Shown: positions 9,745 through 21,873 of the stretch, piece by piece | How the letters are laid out: each line of letters begins with the position of its first letter | Numbering within the stretch: position 1 is the stretch's first letter | Assembly: GCA_024690865.1 (NCBI GenBank) | Contig: JAILON010000156.1 | Location: 1 to 64,000 of the forward strand | Source of the DNA: Treponema sp. | GTDB lineage: Bacteria; Spirochaetota; Spirochaetia; Treponematales; Treponemataceae | Length of the DNA stretch: 64,000 nt | Direction of reading: 5' to 3' | The notes under the pieces: generated by a model | Told to the model about the DNA's origin: nothing | What the model saw: the letters and a program-made list of their open reading frames with translations, nothing else | Databases searched by the model: none | Program-made: the position numbers and the translations under genes

Positions 9745-9990
9745 CAGAGGCGACTCTGCCACATTGCCAGAGCGACTCTACCACATTGCCACAGTCACTC
9801 TGCCTTATTGTCCGAGCCGCTGTGCCTTATTGTCTGAGCCGCTGTGCCTTATTGCCAGAGCGGCCTGTCTTATTGCCAGAGCGGCCTGTCTTATTGCCAG
9901 AGCGGCTCTGCCTTATTGCCAGACTGGCTCTGCCTTGTTGTCAAAGCGACTCTGCTTTATTGCCAAAGCGGCTTTGCCTTATTGTCAGAT
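9745..9990. repeat. 22-bp tandem array, about 11 copies
   Basis: Degenerate copies of TATTGCCAGAGCGGCTCTGCC run without spacers between the membrane protein and lacZ. The core AGAGCGGCTCT is a perfect 11-nt palindrome in the best copies. A 22-bp unit shifts frame each copy, which creates the spurious ORFs at 9764 and 9786. The remainder of the 9646-10232 gap holds the lacZ promoter and operator. Confidence 0.85.
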
Positions 9991-9996
9991 TTCCCC

Positions 9997-10024
9997 TTGC
10001 TTTTTGCCGCAGATGGTTTATAAT
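9997..10024 (+). promoter_or_regulatory. Promoter of lacZ
   Basis: TTGCTT (9997-10002), 16-bp spacer, TATAAT (10019-10024). It gives a leader of about 200 nt before ATG 10233 and is followed at once by a perfect palindromic operator. Confidence 0.65.
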
Positions 10025-10029
10025 GTATG

Positions 10030-10043
10030 TGAAAACGTTTTCA
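10030..10043. promoter_or_regulatory. LacI/GalR-type operator of lacZ
   Basis: TGAAAACGTTTTCA is a perfect 14-bp palindrome with the central CG typical of LacI/GalR-family operators. It starts 6 nt after the -10 box and so covers the expected transcription start, where binding would repress. The regulator gene is not in this window. Confidence 0.65.
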
Positions 10044-10169
10044 GAGGGCGCGGTGCTGAGAGACTGTTGGTGCGGTGTCAAGAGCTTGTGGGCGCGGTTC
10101 CAGCGCGGTGCCGAGAGGCCTTTGTCGCGGTACCGGGCTATGGCCGGGCCAACGGCTGAGGACTTGTGA

Positions 10170-13523
<3,354 letters not shown>

Positions 13524-13642
13524 AGATGCCTGTCTGACAAGCGGGCCGATCCGGGGATGTATGGGGAAAAGGGCCGGAAACACGTTCGCGCCGGCCATGG
13601 GGCCTGCCCTGTGGCTGGCGGGCCTGTCATGGCTCTGTGGTG

Positions 13643-13668
13643 AAAAAAGGCCCGGGAAAAACGGGCCT
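13643..13668 (-). terminator. Rho-independent terminator of the 13726-15983 operon
   Basis: On the minus strand AGGCCCG-7 nt-CGGGCCT is followed directly by TTTTTT. It lies about 60 nt beyond the stop of the 183-aa gene and closes the minus-strand pair below. Confidence 0.75.
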
Positions 13669-13725
13669 GCGTCGAGAATAGTGGGCCTGCGGCGACAGAA
13701 CCGGGCCCGACGTCGGCACAGCGCC

Positions 13726-14277
13726 CTAGAGCTTTTCCCTGGCCCGCAGCTTGGTTGACAGGCTGTCCAGTTCCTTCTGGAAGTTGCCGTCCCGGTCGGT
13801 TCCGGCGATGGCCTTGTCGCACAGGAAGTCCAGCCGGGTCAGGGTCGTCAGTATGTCGTACTCCATCTTGGAGGCCTCGAGGTTTGCGGCAGGCTGCAGG
13901 GCCGTCGCCGAATTGACCATCTTCTTCAGGACCAGCTTTTCGTCTTCGTAGGAGCTGCCCAACAGGGTCGCCTTGTCGTTTATCTTGAATACGGCGGACT
14001 GTATGCGGCCCACCGACTGGAGGCGTTCCTTTTCGTCCCGTTCCAGCATGCGCCTGTTTTCCGCGCTCTTCGCGCTCAGGTCTGCCAGCAGGAAGAGCAG
14101 CAGCCATGCCGAACCGGAAAGCAGGCCCCTGTTCATCGGGAGGAATCCCGACCGGACGAACAGCACGATGGCGGCCAGCCCCAACAGGAAAAGCGTGAAG
14201 GGCATGATGCGGATGACGCTGCGGGCCAGGGGCCTCTTTGCCGGCTGCTTCGCGAGCCGTGTGTCCGTCATGCTCAT
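13726..14277 (-). CDS. Small two-helix membrane protein, unknown
   Basis: A 183-residue protein with two adjacent membrane helices (IMPFTLFLLGLAAIVLFV, GLLSGSAWLLLFLLADLSA) and a cytoplasmic, probably helical C-terminal part rich in Lys/Glu/Asp. Its ATG overlaps the TGA of the upstream diguanylate cyclase gene (ATGA), so the two are translationally coupled and probably work together. No known domain is recognised. The alternative start MTDTR two codons later is equally possible. Confidence 0.7.
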   Translation of the reverse strand: MSMTDTRLAKQPAKRPLARSVIRIMPFTLFLLGLAAIVLFVRSGFLPMNRGLLSGSAWLLLFLLADLSAKSAENRRMLERDEKERLQSVGRIQSAVFKINDKATLLGSSYEDEKLVLKKMVNSATALQPAANLEASKMEYDILTTLTRLDFLCDKAIAGTDRDGNFQKELDSLSTKLRAREKL

Positions 14278-15983
14278 ATTCTGCCTCCTGTCGCAGTTTC
14301 CGCCAGGGCGGCCTGGGACTTCATTCGTTTCTTCATATCGTACATGAGGCTGTCGGCCCGCTGCTGCGCCGTTATGAAGTCTTCCTTCGTGTGGGGCTTG
14401 AACATCGCCCAGCCGTATGCCACCGTAAACTTGTGGTCAGTCTCCTTTTGGTTCGCAACATGCCTGTCGAATTCTTTCAAAAGCTTTTCCACCTCGTCTT
14501 CATCCACCTCCTCCAGCAGGCAGATGAACTCGTCGCCACCAATCCTGTAGATGTTCCCCTTGTCCTCAAAGGTGTCCCGCATGCAGTCGCAGAATGCGTT
14601 TATCACCTTGTCCCCGACGAGGTGGCCCAGGGTATCGTTCAGCTTTTTCAAATTGTTCATGTCGAACAGGATGAGGCAGTAGATTTTCCCGGCATGCTCG
14701 CTGTAGTCGAATTTGTCTATGAGGTAGAACCAGGCCGTCTTGCTGGACACTCCGGTGTTGAAGTCCACGAGGGCAAGCTTTTCGTAGAGCTTGGCTTCCT
14801 TTACCTTTTCAAACTTTTCAACCGTCTTCTGGTACACCACGACCGTGAGCGAAAAGAACATGAAGAGGAGCCCGATGGTCAGCCACATGTCCATGAGGCT
14901 TTTGGACCGGAAGTTGCCCATGATGGTGATGGTTGCAAATATAAGGAGGCTTATTCCCATGGAGATGCAGAAGATGGGCTTGAGCAGCCTGTTAGAGAAT
15001 TTCATCGTGAATATGATGAGGATGACCAGGTAGACGCATATCGCCATGAACAGGATGTACAGGATGGTCGCGCTGCTGGTTATTTGCGTTATCCCCAGAA
15101 GCTGGAGGACCAGCAGCATGCTTGAAAAATACAGGATGACCCCGGTGAAGATGTTTGTCGCGCCCGTAAAGTGCGGGGGGGTCATGGAGCGGATGAAGAG
15201 CAGGGCGAAGTAGATGATGCAGAACTGGAGCATGTATTCCAGGCACCAGTGCAGGGCCTGGTTTCCGATGAAGAACTGGAGGATGCGGGATTCCTCCAGC
15301 TGCCAGACGCCCAGGCTCACCCCGGACAGGCCCAGGAAGATGAGCGTGAAGTCCAGCTTTTCGTTCCCCACCCGCGTGAGCGTGGACAGGCCCAGGAGCA
15401 GGACGATGATGCCGAAGATGGCCAGTATGATGCCCAGGTGCAGCTTGTCCAGCCGGTTCCGCAGGAGCCGGTACAATATCGCGGCCCTGTCCCCGAAGTA
15501 GACCTCGTTGTACTCGCCTTCCCGCCCCTTTATCAGGGCCTCCATCTCCAGGCACAGGGTGCTTTTGGCTGTGTCGGGCAGGTTCACCACGTGGTAGATG
15601 GAGCGGAAGCTTTTGAGCCAGGGCGGATTGCCCTGTATCCGGTAGCTGTAGAGGTCAAGGCCGTTTATGAGCAGGCGGGCGTTCTGGTGGTGGGTGAAGA
15701 AGCAGATCGTCTTCTTTTCATAGGACACGTAGTTGTGGTACAGGCGGGACTTGCCGTCGGGGTCGCAGGGAATCTTCACGGGGAGGGTAGGCACGTAGAC
15801 CTTCTGCCCGTCCCCGTCTATGTAGTACCAGCCGGTGTTGTAGTTCTGGGCCGGCCGTTGGAACAGCTTTACGTGGGGGGCTTTCTTGGAATAGGTCAAA
15901 ACGTAGGCGCATACGGTGCATACCGTCAGGAGGAGTAGGACTATTGCTATATTGAGGATATCCGCAGCCTTCGGTTTTCCCAT
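14274..15983 (-). CDS. Diguanylate cyclase with 7TM (7TMR-DISM-like) sensor
   Basis: A 569-residue membrane enzyme that should make cyclic di-GMP from GTP. An N-terminal helix (ILNIAIVLLLLTVCTVCAYVL) is followed by a periplasmic beta-rich domain of about 150 residues, about seven further helices, and a C-terminal GGDEF domain with the active-site motif RIGGDEF near residue 481. The arrangement fits the 7TMR-DISM receptor class, where the extracellular domain often binds carbohydrate-like ligands. The product-inhibition RxxD motif is not seen before GGDEF. A TTGTCG-17-TATAAT promoter ends 9 nt before ATG. The HD-GYP protein at 20024-21829 would degrade the product. Confidence 0.92.
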   Translation of the reverse strand: MGKPKAADILNIAIVLLLLTVCTVCAYVLTYSKKAPHVKLFQRPAQNYNTGWYYIDGDGQKVYVPTLPVKIPCDPDGKSRLYHNYVSYEKKTICFFTHHQNARLLINGLDLYSYRIQGNPPWLKSFRSIYHVVNLPDTAKSTLCLEMEALIKGREGEYNEVYFGDRAAILYRLLRNRLDKLHLGIILAIFGIIVLLLGLSTLTRVGNEKLDFTLIFLGLSGVSLGVWQLEESRILQFFIGNQALHWCLEYMLQFCIIYFALLFIRSMTPPHFTGATNIFTGVILYFSSMLLVLQLLGITQITSSATILYILFMAICVYLVILIIFTMKFSNRLLKPIFCISMGISLLIFATITIMGNFRSKSLMDMWLTIGLLFMFFSLTVVVYQKTVEKFEKVKEAKLYEKLALVDFNTGVSSKTAWFYLIDKFDYSEHAGKIYCLILFDMNNLKKLNDTLGHLVGDKVINAFCDCMRDTFEDKGNIYRIGGDEFICLLEEVDEDEVEKLLKEFDRHVANQKETDHKFTVAYGWAMFKPHTKEDFITAQQRADSLMYDMKKRMKSQAALAETATGGRI

Positions 15984-15992
15984 ATATACTTT

Positions 15993-16021
15993 ATTATAGC
16001 CTATTCTGGCATTGCCGACAA
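15993..16021 (-). promoter_or_regulatory. Promoter of the diguanylate cyclase gene
   Basis: Minus strand: TTGTCG (16021-16016), 17-bp spacer, TATAAT (15998-15993), then 9 nt to ATG 15983. The leader can be only a few nucleotides long. Confidence 0.7.
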
Positions 16022-16119
16022 GAGCATTGAAGGGGCGGCCTGCGCCCGTTGGGACACTGGCGGCGGGCCGCGGAGCCCCAATGCGCCTGGATGTCGTGGT
16101 GCCGCCGCTCCATCCGTTT

Positions 16120-18927
16120 CTAGGACAGCGCGAGCAGCTGCTCCACGGTGCGGAAGAGGGCGTCCACGTCGATGGGCTTGGACAGGTGGGCGTTCATGCC
16201 GGCCTTCGCGCTTGCCATCTTGTCCTCCTCGAAGGCGTTCGCCGAAAGCGCGACGATCGGAACCGCGCGGGCGTCGTCCCTGTCCAGCGCGCGGATGGCC
16301 CGGGCCGCCTCTATGCCGTCCATCTCGGGCATCCGTATGTCCATGAGGACGAGCCCGTAGTGACCCGGCGGGGATGCCGTGAACTTCTCAAGCCCCAGCC
16401 TGCCGTTTTCCGCGCTGTCCACGTTGCAGCCCTTCTTCTGCAGGAGGTTGGTGACGATGAAGGTGTTTATCTCGTTGTCCTCGCACAGCAGGACGTTCAG
16501 GCCGGAAAAGTCGTACTCCTTGCTCTTGAGCGAGCCGTTGTCCTTGTGGTTGCGCTCGTAGTCCTCCTTCGTTATGGTCGTCTCGGGGAAGTCCAGCGTG
16601 AAGGTGGAGCCCCTGCCCAGCTCGCTTTCGACCGAGATGCTGCCTCCCAGCCGGTCCATGATTATCTTGGTGATGGCGAGGCCCAGGCCGCTTCCGCCCT
16701 CCTTTGCCGAAAAGGAGTTCTTTTCGCGTTCAAAGGGGCGGAACATGCGCCGCTTTATGAAGTCCTGGCTCATCCCCTCGCCGTGGTCGGCGATGGTGGC
16801 CCTGAGGCGGACCTCGTGGGACTTCACGTAGTCCTCTACGGCGACCTCCACGGTGCTGCCGGCGGGGCTGTATTTGATGGCGTTGCCGATGATGTTGACG
16901 AAGACCTGGCGGACGCGCATGGGGTCCACGGAGATGTAGGGATAGGAAATCCTGCTGTCGAAGTCTATCTTGATGTTCTTGGCCGCCGCCCTGCCGTGCA
17001 TGACCGAAAGGATGCTGTCGTAGAGGGTCTCCGCCATGACGGGCTCCGGCTGGAGCTCCAGTGACTTGCCCTCGGAGTACTGGCGGATGTTGAGTATGTC
17101 GTTGACCAGCTCCTGCATATAGGCGACGGAGGTGATTATGTCGGGGTAGTAGCGTGGGTCGCTTTCGCTCTTGCCCAGGTAGGCGAAGCCGCTGATGGCG
17201 GTGAGGGGGGTGCGGAAGTCGTGGGACATGTCCGCGAGGAACACGTCCTTGTTCCGGTTGCTTATCTCCAGCTGCCTGTTGAATCTCTGCTGGAGAATGA
17301 TGATGACCGTCATGGCAAGTATGAGCAGCAGGCCGATGGTGAACAGGTACCAGTTCTCCATGAGGATCTGCCGGAGGGATATGCGCTTGGTTCCCAAGGA
17401 GTCGTTCACTTCCATCTGGGTGTACAGCTTTTCGCTGGAAATGCCGGCCGCGCTCTTGTTCAGTATGCCGAGCAGCGCCCTGTCCACGTTCGCAGGCAGG
17501 GCCAGCGAAATTTTGTACGAGATGACGGGATCCGTTAGGACGGAAAGTTCGTTCTTGAACTTGCTCTGCCGCATGACGGACTGGATTTGGAAGCTCTTTA
17601 CCATGGCGGCGTCAACTTCGCCCCTCATGACGGCGGCAAGGCATGCCTCGTCCGATGGATATTCCCTGCCGGTGAAGCCCTTCTTGCTGGTCAGGTAGCA
17701 GAGCGTGTGGCAGTAGGACGGGTAGGCGACGCGGGAAATCACCGTCGGCGTGTCCTGCTTGGTCACCAGCAGGGCGGTGCTTGAGGTGGTTACGTCGGAG
17801 AACAGGAGATTCTCGTTGTCCGTGTAGAAGCTGACTTCGGGGAGTATCCCGATTGCATAGCCCGTGCTGTCGGCTTCCACCGCATTCGCCACTGCGTCGA
17901 ACCCCTTGCAGGTTATCATGTTGAACTTGAGGCCTGTCCGCTCGGAGATGTTTTCCAGCATGGCGGGGAAGTAGCCCGTGAGCGCCTCGTTGTGGCAGCA
18001 GGCAATCATCGGTATGTCGTCGCGGGTGTAGACGTTCAGGACGGGTGCGTCCTGCATGAACTCGTATTCCTCCCGGCTGAGTGCGACGTTCATAACGTCC
18101 TGGCCCGAGAAGTATTTTTCGTTGAGCCGCTGCAGGATGAAGGGGTCGTCCAGCAGGCAGTTGGCGTATCCCCTCAGGAGCGCTGCCTTCAGGTCCTCCC
18201 TGCCTGCGCGTATGGACAGCTGCCGATCCGACATTCCGAATTTCGCTATGACCATCAGTCCGCTTTTGTCCTCGTAGTTGTCCAGCACGGCCAGGTCCGC
18301 ACTGCCGTCCAGCAGGGCCTCCTTGTTGGCGGCGGAAGAGCTGCAGTAGAGCTTTTTTGTCGTGAAGCCCCATTCCTGTTCAAATTTTTCCACCCTGCTT
18401 TTCGTGCTGTGTTTTTTGGACAGGGCGAGCGTCATTCCGTCCATGGCGGAAAATTCGTTGGAAAAGAAGCGGGTGTCGTTCTCCCGTGCGCAGATCATCC
18501 TGATTACCGGGCCTATGCTCCTGTGCAGGGACTCCATCTCCTCCGAAATGTCCTCCCTGTCGAACACCGTGGTCAGGTCCACTTCCCCTTCTGCAACCAG
18601 CCGCCTCAATTCGTCGCGGCTTGAGACCTCCCTGTACTCCAGCTGGATGTTCCCCTTTTCCGCAATCTCCTCCAGCAGCTTCAGGTCGTAGCCTGTCCTA
18701 TGGCCGTTCCCGTCCAGCTCGGCGAAGCCTTTCCTCTGGAGCCAGCCCACGGTGCCTTTCACGGGTTCCGCCTCCTGGGGCCTGTTCAGGATGGGCATGT
18801 CGGGCAGGGCTTTTGCCCCGGTGGGCAGAATTTCCTCATCGGCGGGGGAGACTCCGTGGGCAAAGGCCGTGGCCAGAAGGAGCAACGAGGCAAACTGAAT
18901 ACTTTTCATAATGGTGCGGAACCGCAT
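16120..18927 (-). CDS. Hybrid sensor histidine kinase with tandem solute-binding domains
   Basis: A 935-residue BvgS/EvgS-like hybrid kinase. A signal-type hydrophobic N-terminus (FASLLLLATAFAHG) precedes two periplasmic SBP_bac_3-like domains (GYDLKLLEEIAEKGNIQLEY; VLNVYTRDDIPMIACCHNEA). One membrane helix follows (WYLFTIGLLLILAMTVIIIL), then HisKA with the phospho-His motif DMSHDFRTPL, HATPase (FVNIIGNAIKYSPAG, GSGLGLAI) and a C-terminal receiver (LVLMDIRMPEMDG). No HPt domain is fused, so an external phosphotransfer protein is needed. The ligand is probably an amino acid or other small polar molecule. I chose ATG 18927, which lies 7 nt after a TATAAT box. Confidence 0.92.
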   Translation of the reverse strand: MRFRTIMKSIQFASLLLLATAFAHGVSPADEEILPTGAKALPDMPILNRPQEAEPVKGTVGWLQRKGFAELDGNGHRTGYDLKLLEEIAEKGNIQLEYREVSSRDELRRLVAEGEVDLTTVFDREDISEEMESLHRSIGPVIRMICARENDTRFFSNEFSAMDGMTLALSKKHSTKSRVEKFEQEWGFTTKKLYCSSSAANKEALLDGSADLAVLDNYEDKSGLMVIAKFGMSDRQLSIRAGREDLKAALLRGYANCLLDDPFILQRLNEKYFSGQDVMNVALSREEYEFMQDAPVLNVYTRDDIPMIACCHNEALTGYFPAMLENISERTGLKFNMITCKGFDAVANAVEADSTGYAIGILPEVSFYTDNENLLFSDVTTSSTALLVTKQDTPTVISRVAYPSYCHTLCYLTSKKGFTGREYPSDEACLAAVMRGEVDAAMVKSFQIQSVMRQSKFKNELSVLTDPVISYKISLALPANVDRALLGILNKSAAGISSEKLYTQMEVNDSLGTKRISLRQILMENWYLFTIGLLLILAMTVIIILQQRFNRQLEISNRNKDVFLADMSHDFRTPLTAISGFAYLGKSESDPRYYPDIITSVAYMQELVNDILNIRQYSEGKSLELQPEPVMAETLYDSILSVMHGRAAAKNIKIDFDSRISYPYISVDPMRVRQVFVNIIGNAIKYSPAGSTVEVAVEDYVKSHEVRLRATIADHGEGMSQDFIKRRMFRPFEREKNSFSAKEGGSGLGLAITKIIMDRLGGSISVESELGRGSTFTLDFPETTITKEDYERNHKDNGSLKSKEYDFSGLNVLLCEDNEINTFIVTNLLQKKGCNVDSAENGRLGLEKFTASPPGHYGLVLMDIRMPEMDGIEAARAIRALDRDDARAVPIVALSANAFEEDKMASAKAGMNAHLSKPIDVDALFRTVEQLLALS

Positions 18928-18934
18928 ACAGACC

Positions 18935-18963
18935 ATTATACTGTACTTCCCGCCAATATGGAA
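18935..18963 (-). promoter_or_regulatory. Promoter of the hybrid kinase gene, leaderless
   Basis: Minus strand: a weak TTCCAT at 18963-18958, 17-bp spacer, consensus TATAAT at 18940-18935, then 7 nt to ATG 18927. The -10 box is strong and the -35 poor. Confidence 0.55.
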
Positions 18964-18994
18964 GAAAAATCATTTTTTTTGGATTACACGGTAT

Positions 18995-19186
18995 AAAAAC
19001 GTATAGCCTTGACGCTACGGCCCAACGGGCGAGGCGGTTGCCGCTGGGTGTCCCCATACGCTCGCCGATATTGCATCTATATCATGCGTATATTCAGCCC
19101 ATGCGGACAGGCCCACAATGTCCATGAGGCAATCAAATGCTCGCTATGGGGCCTACGCCCGTTGGGCCCCCGCTCCATACGTTTTT
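18995..19186. repeat. About 190-bp element with nested inverted repeats
   Basis: The ends AAAAACGTAT (18995-19004) and ATACGTTTTT (19177-19186) are exact inverted copies. Inside them GGCCCAACGGGCG (19019-19031) and CGCCCGTTGGGCC (19156-19168) are also exact inverted copies. The element fills the gap between the divergent kinase and pgsA genes and contains no gene. It could be a MITE-like element, a cruciform, or the residue of a palindromic repeat. Confidence 0.6.
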
Positions 19187-19238
19187 ATGGAGGTTTTTCC
19201 CGTGAAAACTGATTTCCGTAATCGAAAAGCCGGTCTGC

Positions 19239-19267
19239 TAGACAATAACGGAGAAAAGGCTTATACT
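19239..19267 (+). promoter_or_regulatory. Promoter of pgsA, leaderless
   Basis: TAGACA (19239-19244), 17-bp spacer, TATACT (19262-19267), then GAGGCA and ATG 19274. Only 6 nt separate the -10 box from the start codon. Confidence 0.65.
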
Positions 19268-19273
19268 GAGGCA

Positions 19274-19879
19274 ATGAAAACGTCAAACAAGTTTACTTTG
19301 ACGCGGATTGTCATCGCGCCCGTTTTTTTCATCCTGTACTTCATACCCATGTGGTTTGACATAAAAAACGGAAGCGTCCGGGGCGTTCTGGCCTGCATCC
19401 TTGTTCCCCTGCTGGGCTTTGCGGAGTACACGGACTACCTTGACGGCCACTTTGCCCGTAGCCACGGCGAGGTAAGCGACTTCGGCAAGATGTTCGACCC
19501 CTTCGCGGACGTGTTCCTGCACCTGTCCACCTTCACCTGCTTCGTGTTTTCGGGCTATATGCCGCCCCTCCTCTTCGTCCTGATACTGTACCGGGAATTC
19601 AGCCAGAACTTCCTGCGCATGGTGGCCGCGAAGCAGGGGACGGCGATTGCGGCCCGCAAAGGTGGCAAGCTCAAGACCGTCGGCTACGTCGTGGCCTGCT
19701 TCTTCTCGCTCGCTCAGGTGTGCCTCGTGCACACGGGCCTTGCCGCCGCCTGGGGCATGGACATGGGCCTGCTCAGGAATGTCGGGGTCGCCCTCTATGC
19801 CGCCTGCACCGTGCTCGCCTACATTTCGTTCATAGACTACCTGAGGCACTTCGGTTCAATCCTGAAGGATGCCGCCTGA
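19274..19879 (+). CDS. pgsA: CDP-diacylglycerol--glycerol-3-phosphate 3-phosphatidyltransferase
   Basis: A 201-residue integral membrane enzyme that joins CDP-diacylglycerol and glycerol-3-phosphate to phosphatidylglycerol phosphate. The CDP-alcohol phosphotransferase signature D-G-x2-A-R-x8-G-x3-D-x3-D is complete in YLDGHFARSHGEVSDFGKMF followed by DPFAD. Several hydrophobic helices flank it. The start is MKTSNKFTLTR at 19274, set by the promoter 6 nt upstream; the ORF-track start at 19118 runs through the inverted-repeat element. PgsA is the best fit, but another CDP-alcohol transferase cannot be fully excluded. The last codons lie at the start of a downstream repeat. Confidence 0.88.
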   Translation: MKTSNKFTLTRIVIAPVFFILYFIPMWFDIKNGSVRGVLACILVPLLGFAEYTDYLDGHFARSHGEVSDFGKMFDPFADVFLHLSTFTCFVFSGYMPPLLFVLILYREFSQNFLRMVAAKQGTAIAARKGGKLKTVGYVVACFFSLAQVCLVHTGLAAAWGMDMGLLRNVGVALYAACTVLAYISFIDYLRHFGSILKDAA

Positions 19880-20000
19880 CCTGAAGGGGACGCCGTACCC
19901 GCCTGACGGGCGGGATTTCGTGCCTGACCTGAAGGGTGCGCCCTCTCTACTCTTTGACCTTGACGGGTGCCGTGACCCACTGGGGGCCGGGCGTACCCTC
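19865..20000. repeat. Imperfect repeats starting on the pgsA stop codon
   Basis: GCCGCCTGACCTGAAGGGGACGCC at the end of pgsA recurs about 50 bp on as GTGCCTGACCTGAAGGGTGCGCC, and a shortened copy is CCGCCTGACGGGCGG. The first copy contains the pgsA stop codon. Nothing else is seen between pgsA and the HD-GYP gene. Confidence 0.6.
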
Positions 20001-20023
20001 CATACCGGCCGCCTGACGGGCGG

Positions 20024-21829
20024 CTACAGGTCCCTGTTTTTCATCTGTCTGATTATATCCTGTATTTCCGGGGTTATGGCTTCGAAGGCCGTGACCACGG
20101 CAGGGTCGAAGTGCGTCCCCGACTGGTAGTGGATGATGTCGTATGCCTCCGCCAGCGTGAACGCCTTTTTGTAGGGGCGTTCGCTCAAAAGCGCGTCGAA
20201 CACGTCCGCCACCGCCATGATGCGTGAGCTGACGGGAATCTTCGTACCGGAAATCCTCGTGGGGTAGCCCGATCCGTTCCACCACTCGTGGTGGTAGAGG
20301 GCGATGTCGTGGGCCATGCCGCTGTACAGCGAGTCCCCGCTGTCCTTGAGCGCGGTGTCCAGGAAGTCCGCCCCCTTTACCGTGTGGGATTCCATGCGGA
20401 GCCGTTCTTCCGGGGTGAGCGGGCCGTTCTTGTTCAGTATCTTTTCGTCCACATACACCTTGCCGATGTCGTGGAGCGGGGCGACGCACGAAATGGTATG
20501 TATGAAGGACTCGTCTATCACGTCGGTGTATGTACCCTCGCGCAAAAGCTCCCGTGCGATTGCCTCCGTGTAGTAGGAGGTGCGCGTCAAATGCCCCTTG
20601 CTGGAAAGGTCGTGGTGTTCGGCCAGGTATGCCAGCGAGAATGCCATCTGGTCGCGCATCTTGCGTATCTGGTCGGTCTTGCGGCTTACGTCGTCCTCCA
20701 GGGTCATCTTGTAGTTGTGCAGCAGGGTGACGTCGTCAAGCGACAGCACGAAGCCGATGACCTGGTCCTTGTTCATGACGCGGCGGACCCTGGGCTGGAA
20801 GGTCTTGTCGTTCACGAACACGAGGTTGTCGTCGGAAATCAGCAGCTTGTTGTTCCTCTGCAGCCCGGAGTCCATCTGGTCGCCGTCGAACGAAATGAGG
20901 GATTCGAAGGGGCGGATGAGGTAGTCGGGGAAAGCCGACATGACCCGCTGGCCTATCACGTCCCGGTCCACGAAGGAAAAGAGCTCCTGTATCGCGGAGT
21001 TTATGTTGGTGATGCGGAAGGTATCGTTGACGACGATGGCGGGAGTCGCCATCTTGTCGAAGAAAGTGTCGCTCGCCATGGAGTTGACGTTGTAGAAGCG
21101 CCGGTAGACCACCAGGTAGATGGACATGCAGTCCGAGACTATGATTCCCCAGGGCACGATGGGCAGGGACTCCTGTCCAAATACGAAGAGGAAGAGCCGC
21201 TCGTACAGGAAGCAGATGGTCGGTATGACCAGGGACGCGAAAAGCACCGTCAGGTCGCGCAGCTTCAGGATCCGCTTGTACAGGATGACGTGGACGTACA
21301 TGTATGCGAGCAGGACCGCGTACATGATGAGCGTCGCGACGAAGAGGCAGTAGCCCCAGTTGTTCTGCGAGCGCAGGAACACCAGTCCCCGCCGCATCTG
21401 GATGTAGTAGTTCTTGAAGAACCAGCGGCCGGTGAAGCCCAGCCAGGACATGGGGTTGCCGGGCAGGGGAATGCTCTTGAAGTTGAAATTCAAGACCATC
21501 ACCAGGATGAGGAGCGAGGACATGAGGTATATGATGAAGAACCAGCGGGGAATCTTTACCTTAAAGTAGCCGTAGACCATGAGGAGCACGATGAACTGCA
21601 TGAACAGGCCGATGTACTTTATCTTCGTGGTGAACACGAGCGCGGTTTCCACCGCCGCCGACTGCAGGTTGCCCAAGTAGCCCAGGCTGGTCAATATGGC
21701 GAAGAATGAAAAGGACAGGGAGATTTCGTAGTCCTTTGCTTCCCTGTGGTTCGCCACGACGGCAAAGCATGCTATGGAAAGCAGCACGGCTATGTTGCTG
21801 GCAAAATTTTCTACTGCGAACAAAGACAT
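20024..21829 (-). CDS. HD-GYP domain protein with membrane sensor and PAS domain
   Basis: A 601-residue membrane protein that should hydrolyse cyclic di-GMP. About seven helices (for example FFIIYLMSSLLILVMVLNF) resemble the N-terminal sensor of membrane histidine kinases. A PAS-like domain (AIVVNDTFRITNINSAIQEL) and a short coiled coil follow, then the HD-GYP domain with LHDIGKVYVDEKILNKNGPL and HHEWWNGSGYP. The metal-binding HD pair and the GYP signature are intact, so it should be active. It opposes the diguanylate cyclase at 14274-15983. TATAAT ends 7 nt before ATG 21829. Confidence 0.92.
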   Translation of the reverse strand: MSLFAVENFASNIAVLLSIACFAVVANHREAKDYEISLSFSFFAILTSLGYLGNLQSAAVETALVFTTKIKYIGLFMQFIVLLMVYGYFKVKIPRWFFIIYLMSSLLILVMVLNFNFKSIPLPGNPMSWLGFTGRWFFKNYYIQMRRGLVFLRSQNNWGYCLFVATLIMYAVLLAYMYVHVILYKRILKLRDLTVLFASLVIPTICFLYERLFLFVFGQESLPIVPWGIIVSDCMSIYLVVYRRFYNVNSMASDTFFDKMATPAIVVNDTFRITNINSAIQELFSFVDRDVIGQRVMSAFPDYLIRPFESLISFDGDQMDSGLQRNNKLLISDDNLVFVNDKTFQPRVRRVMNKDQVIGFVLSLDDVTLLHNYKMTLEDDVSRKTDQIRKMRDQMAFSLAYLAEHHDLSSKGHLTRTSYYTEAIARELLREGTYTDVIDESFIHTISCVAPLHDIGKVYVDEKILNKNGPLTPEERLRMESHTVKGADFLDTALKDSGDSLYSGMAHDIALYHHEWWNGSGYPTRISGTKIPVSSRIMAVADVFDALLSERPYKKAFTLAEAYDIIHYQSGTHFDPAVVTAFEAITPEIQDIIRQMKNRDL

Positions 21830-21836
21830 TTTCGCA

Positions 21837-21842
21837 ATTATA
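21837..21842 (-). promoter_or_regulatory. -10 box of the HD-GYP gene, leaderless
   Basis: TATAAT on the minus strand (21842-21837) is followed by 7 nt (TGCGAAA) and ATG 21829. No good -35 is seen at 16-18 bp. It lies in the 44-bp gap after the chemoreceptor stop. Confidence 0.55.
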
Positions 21843-21873
21843 GCCTCTTTTGCGTGATTTGCCTAGGGCACGG

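Noticed and set aside
9745-9990. CRISPR-like array or repeat protein gene (ORFs 9764 and 9786)
   Set aside because: The 22-bp units have no spacers, and the two ORFs are the same repeat in two frames with no ribosome site.
20288-21709. 473-aa plus-strand ORF
   Set aside because: Antisense shadow of the HD-GYP gene.
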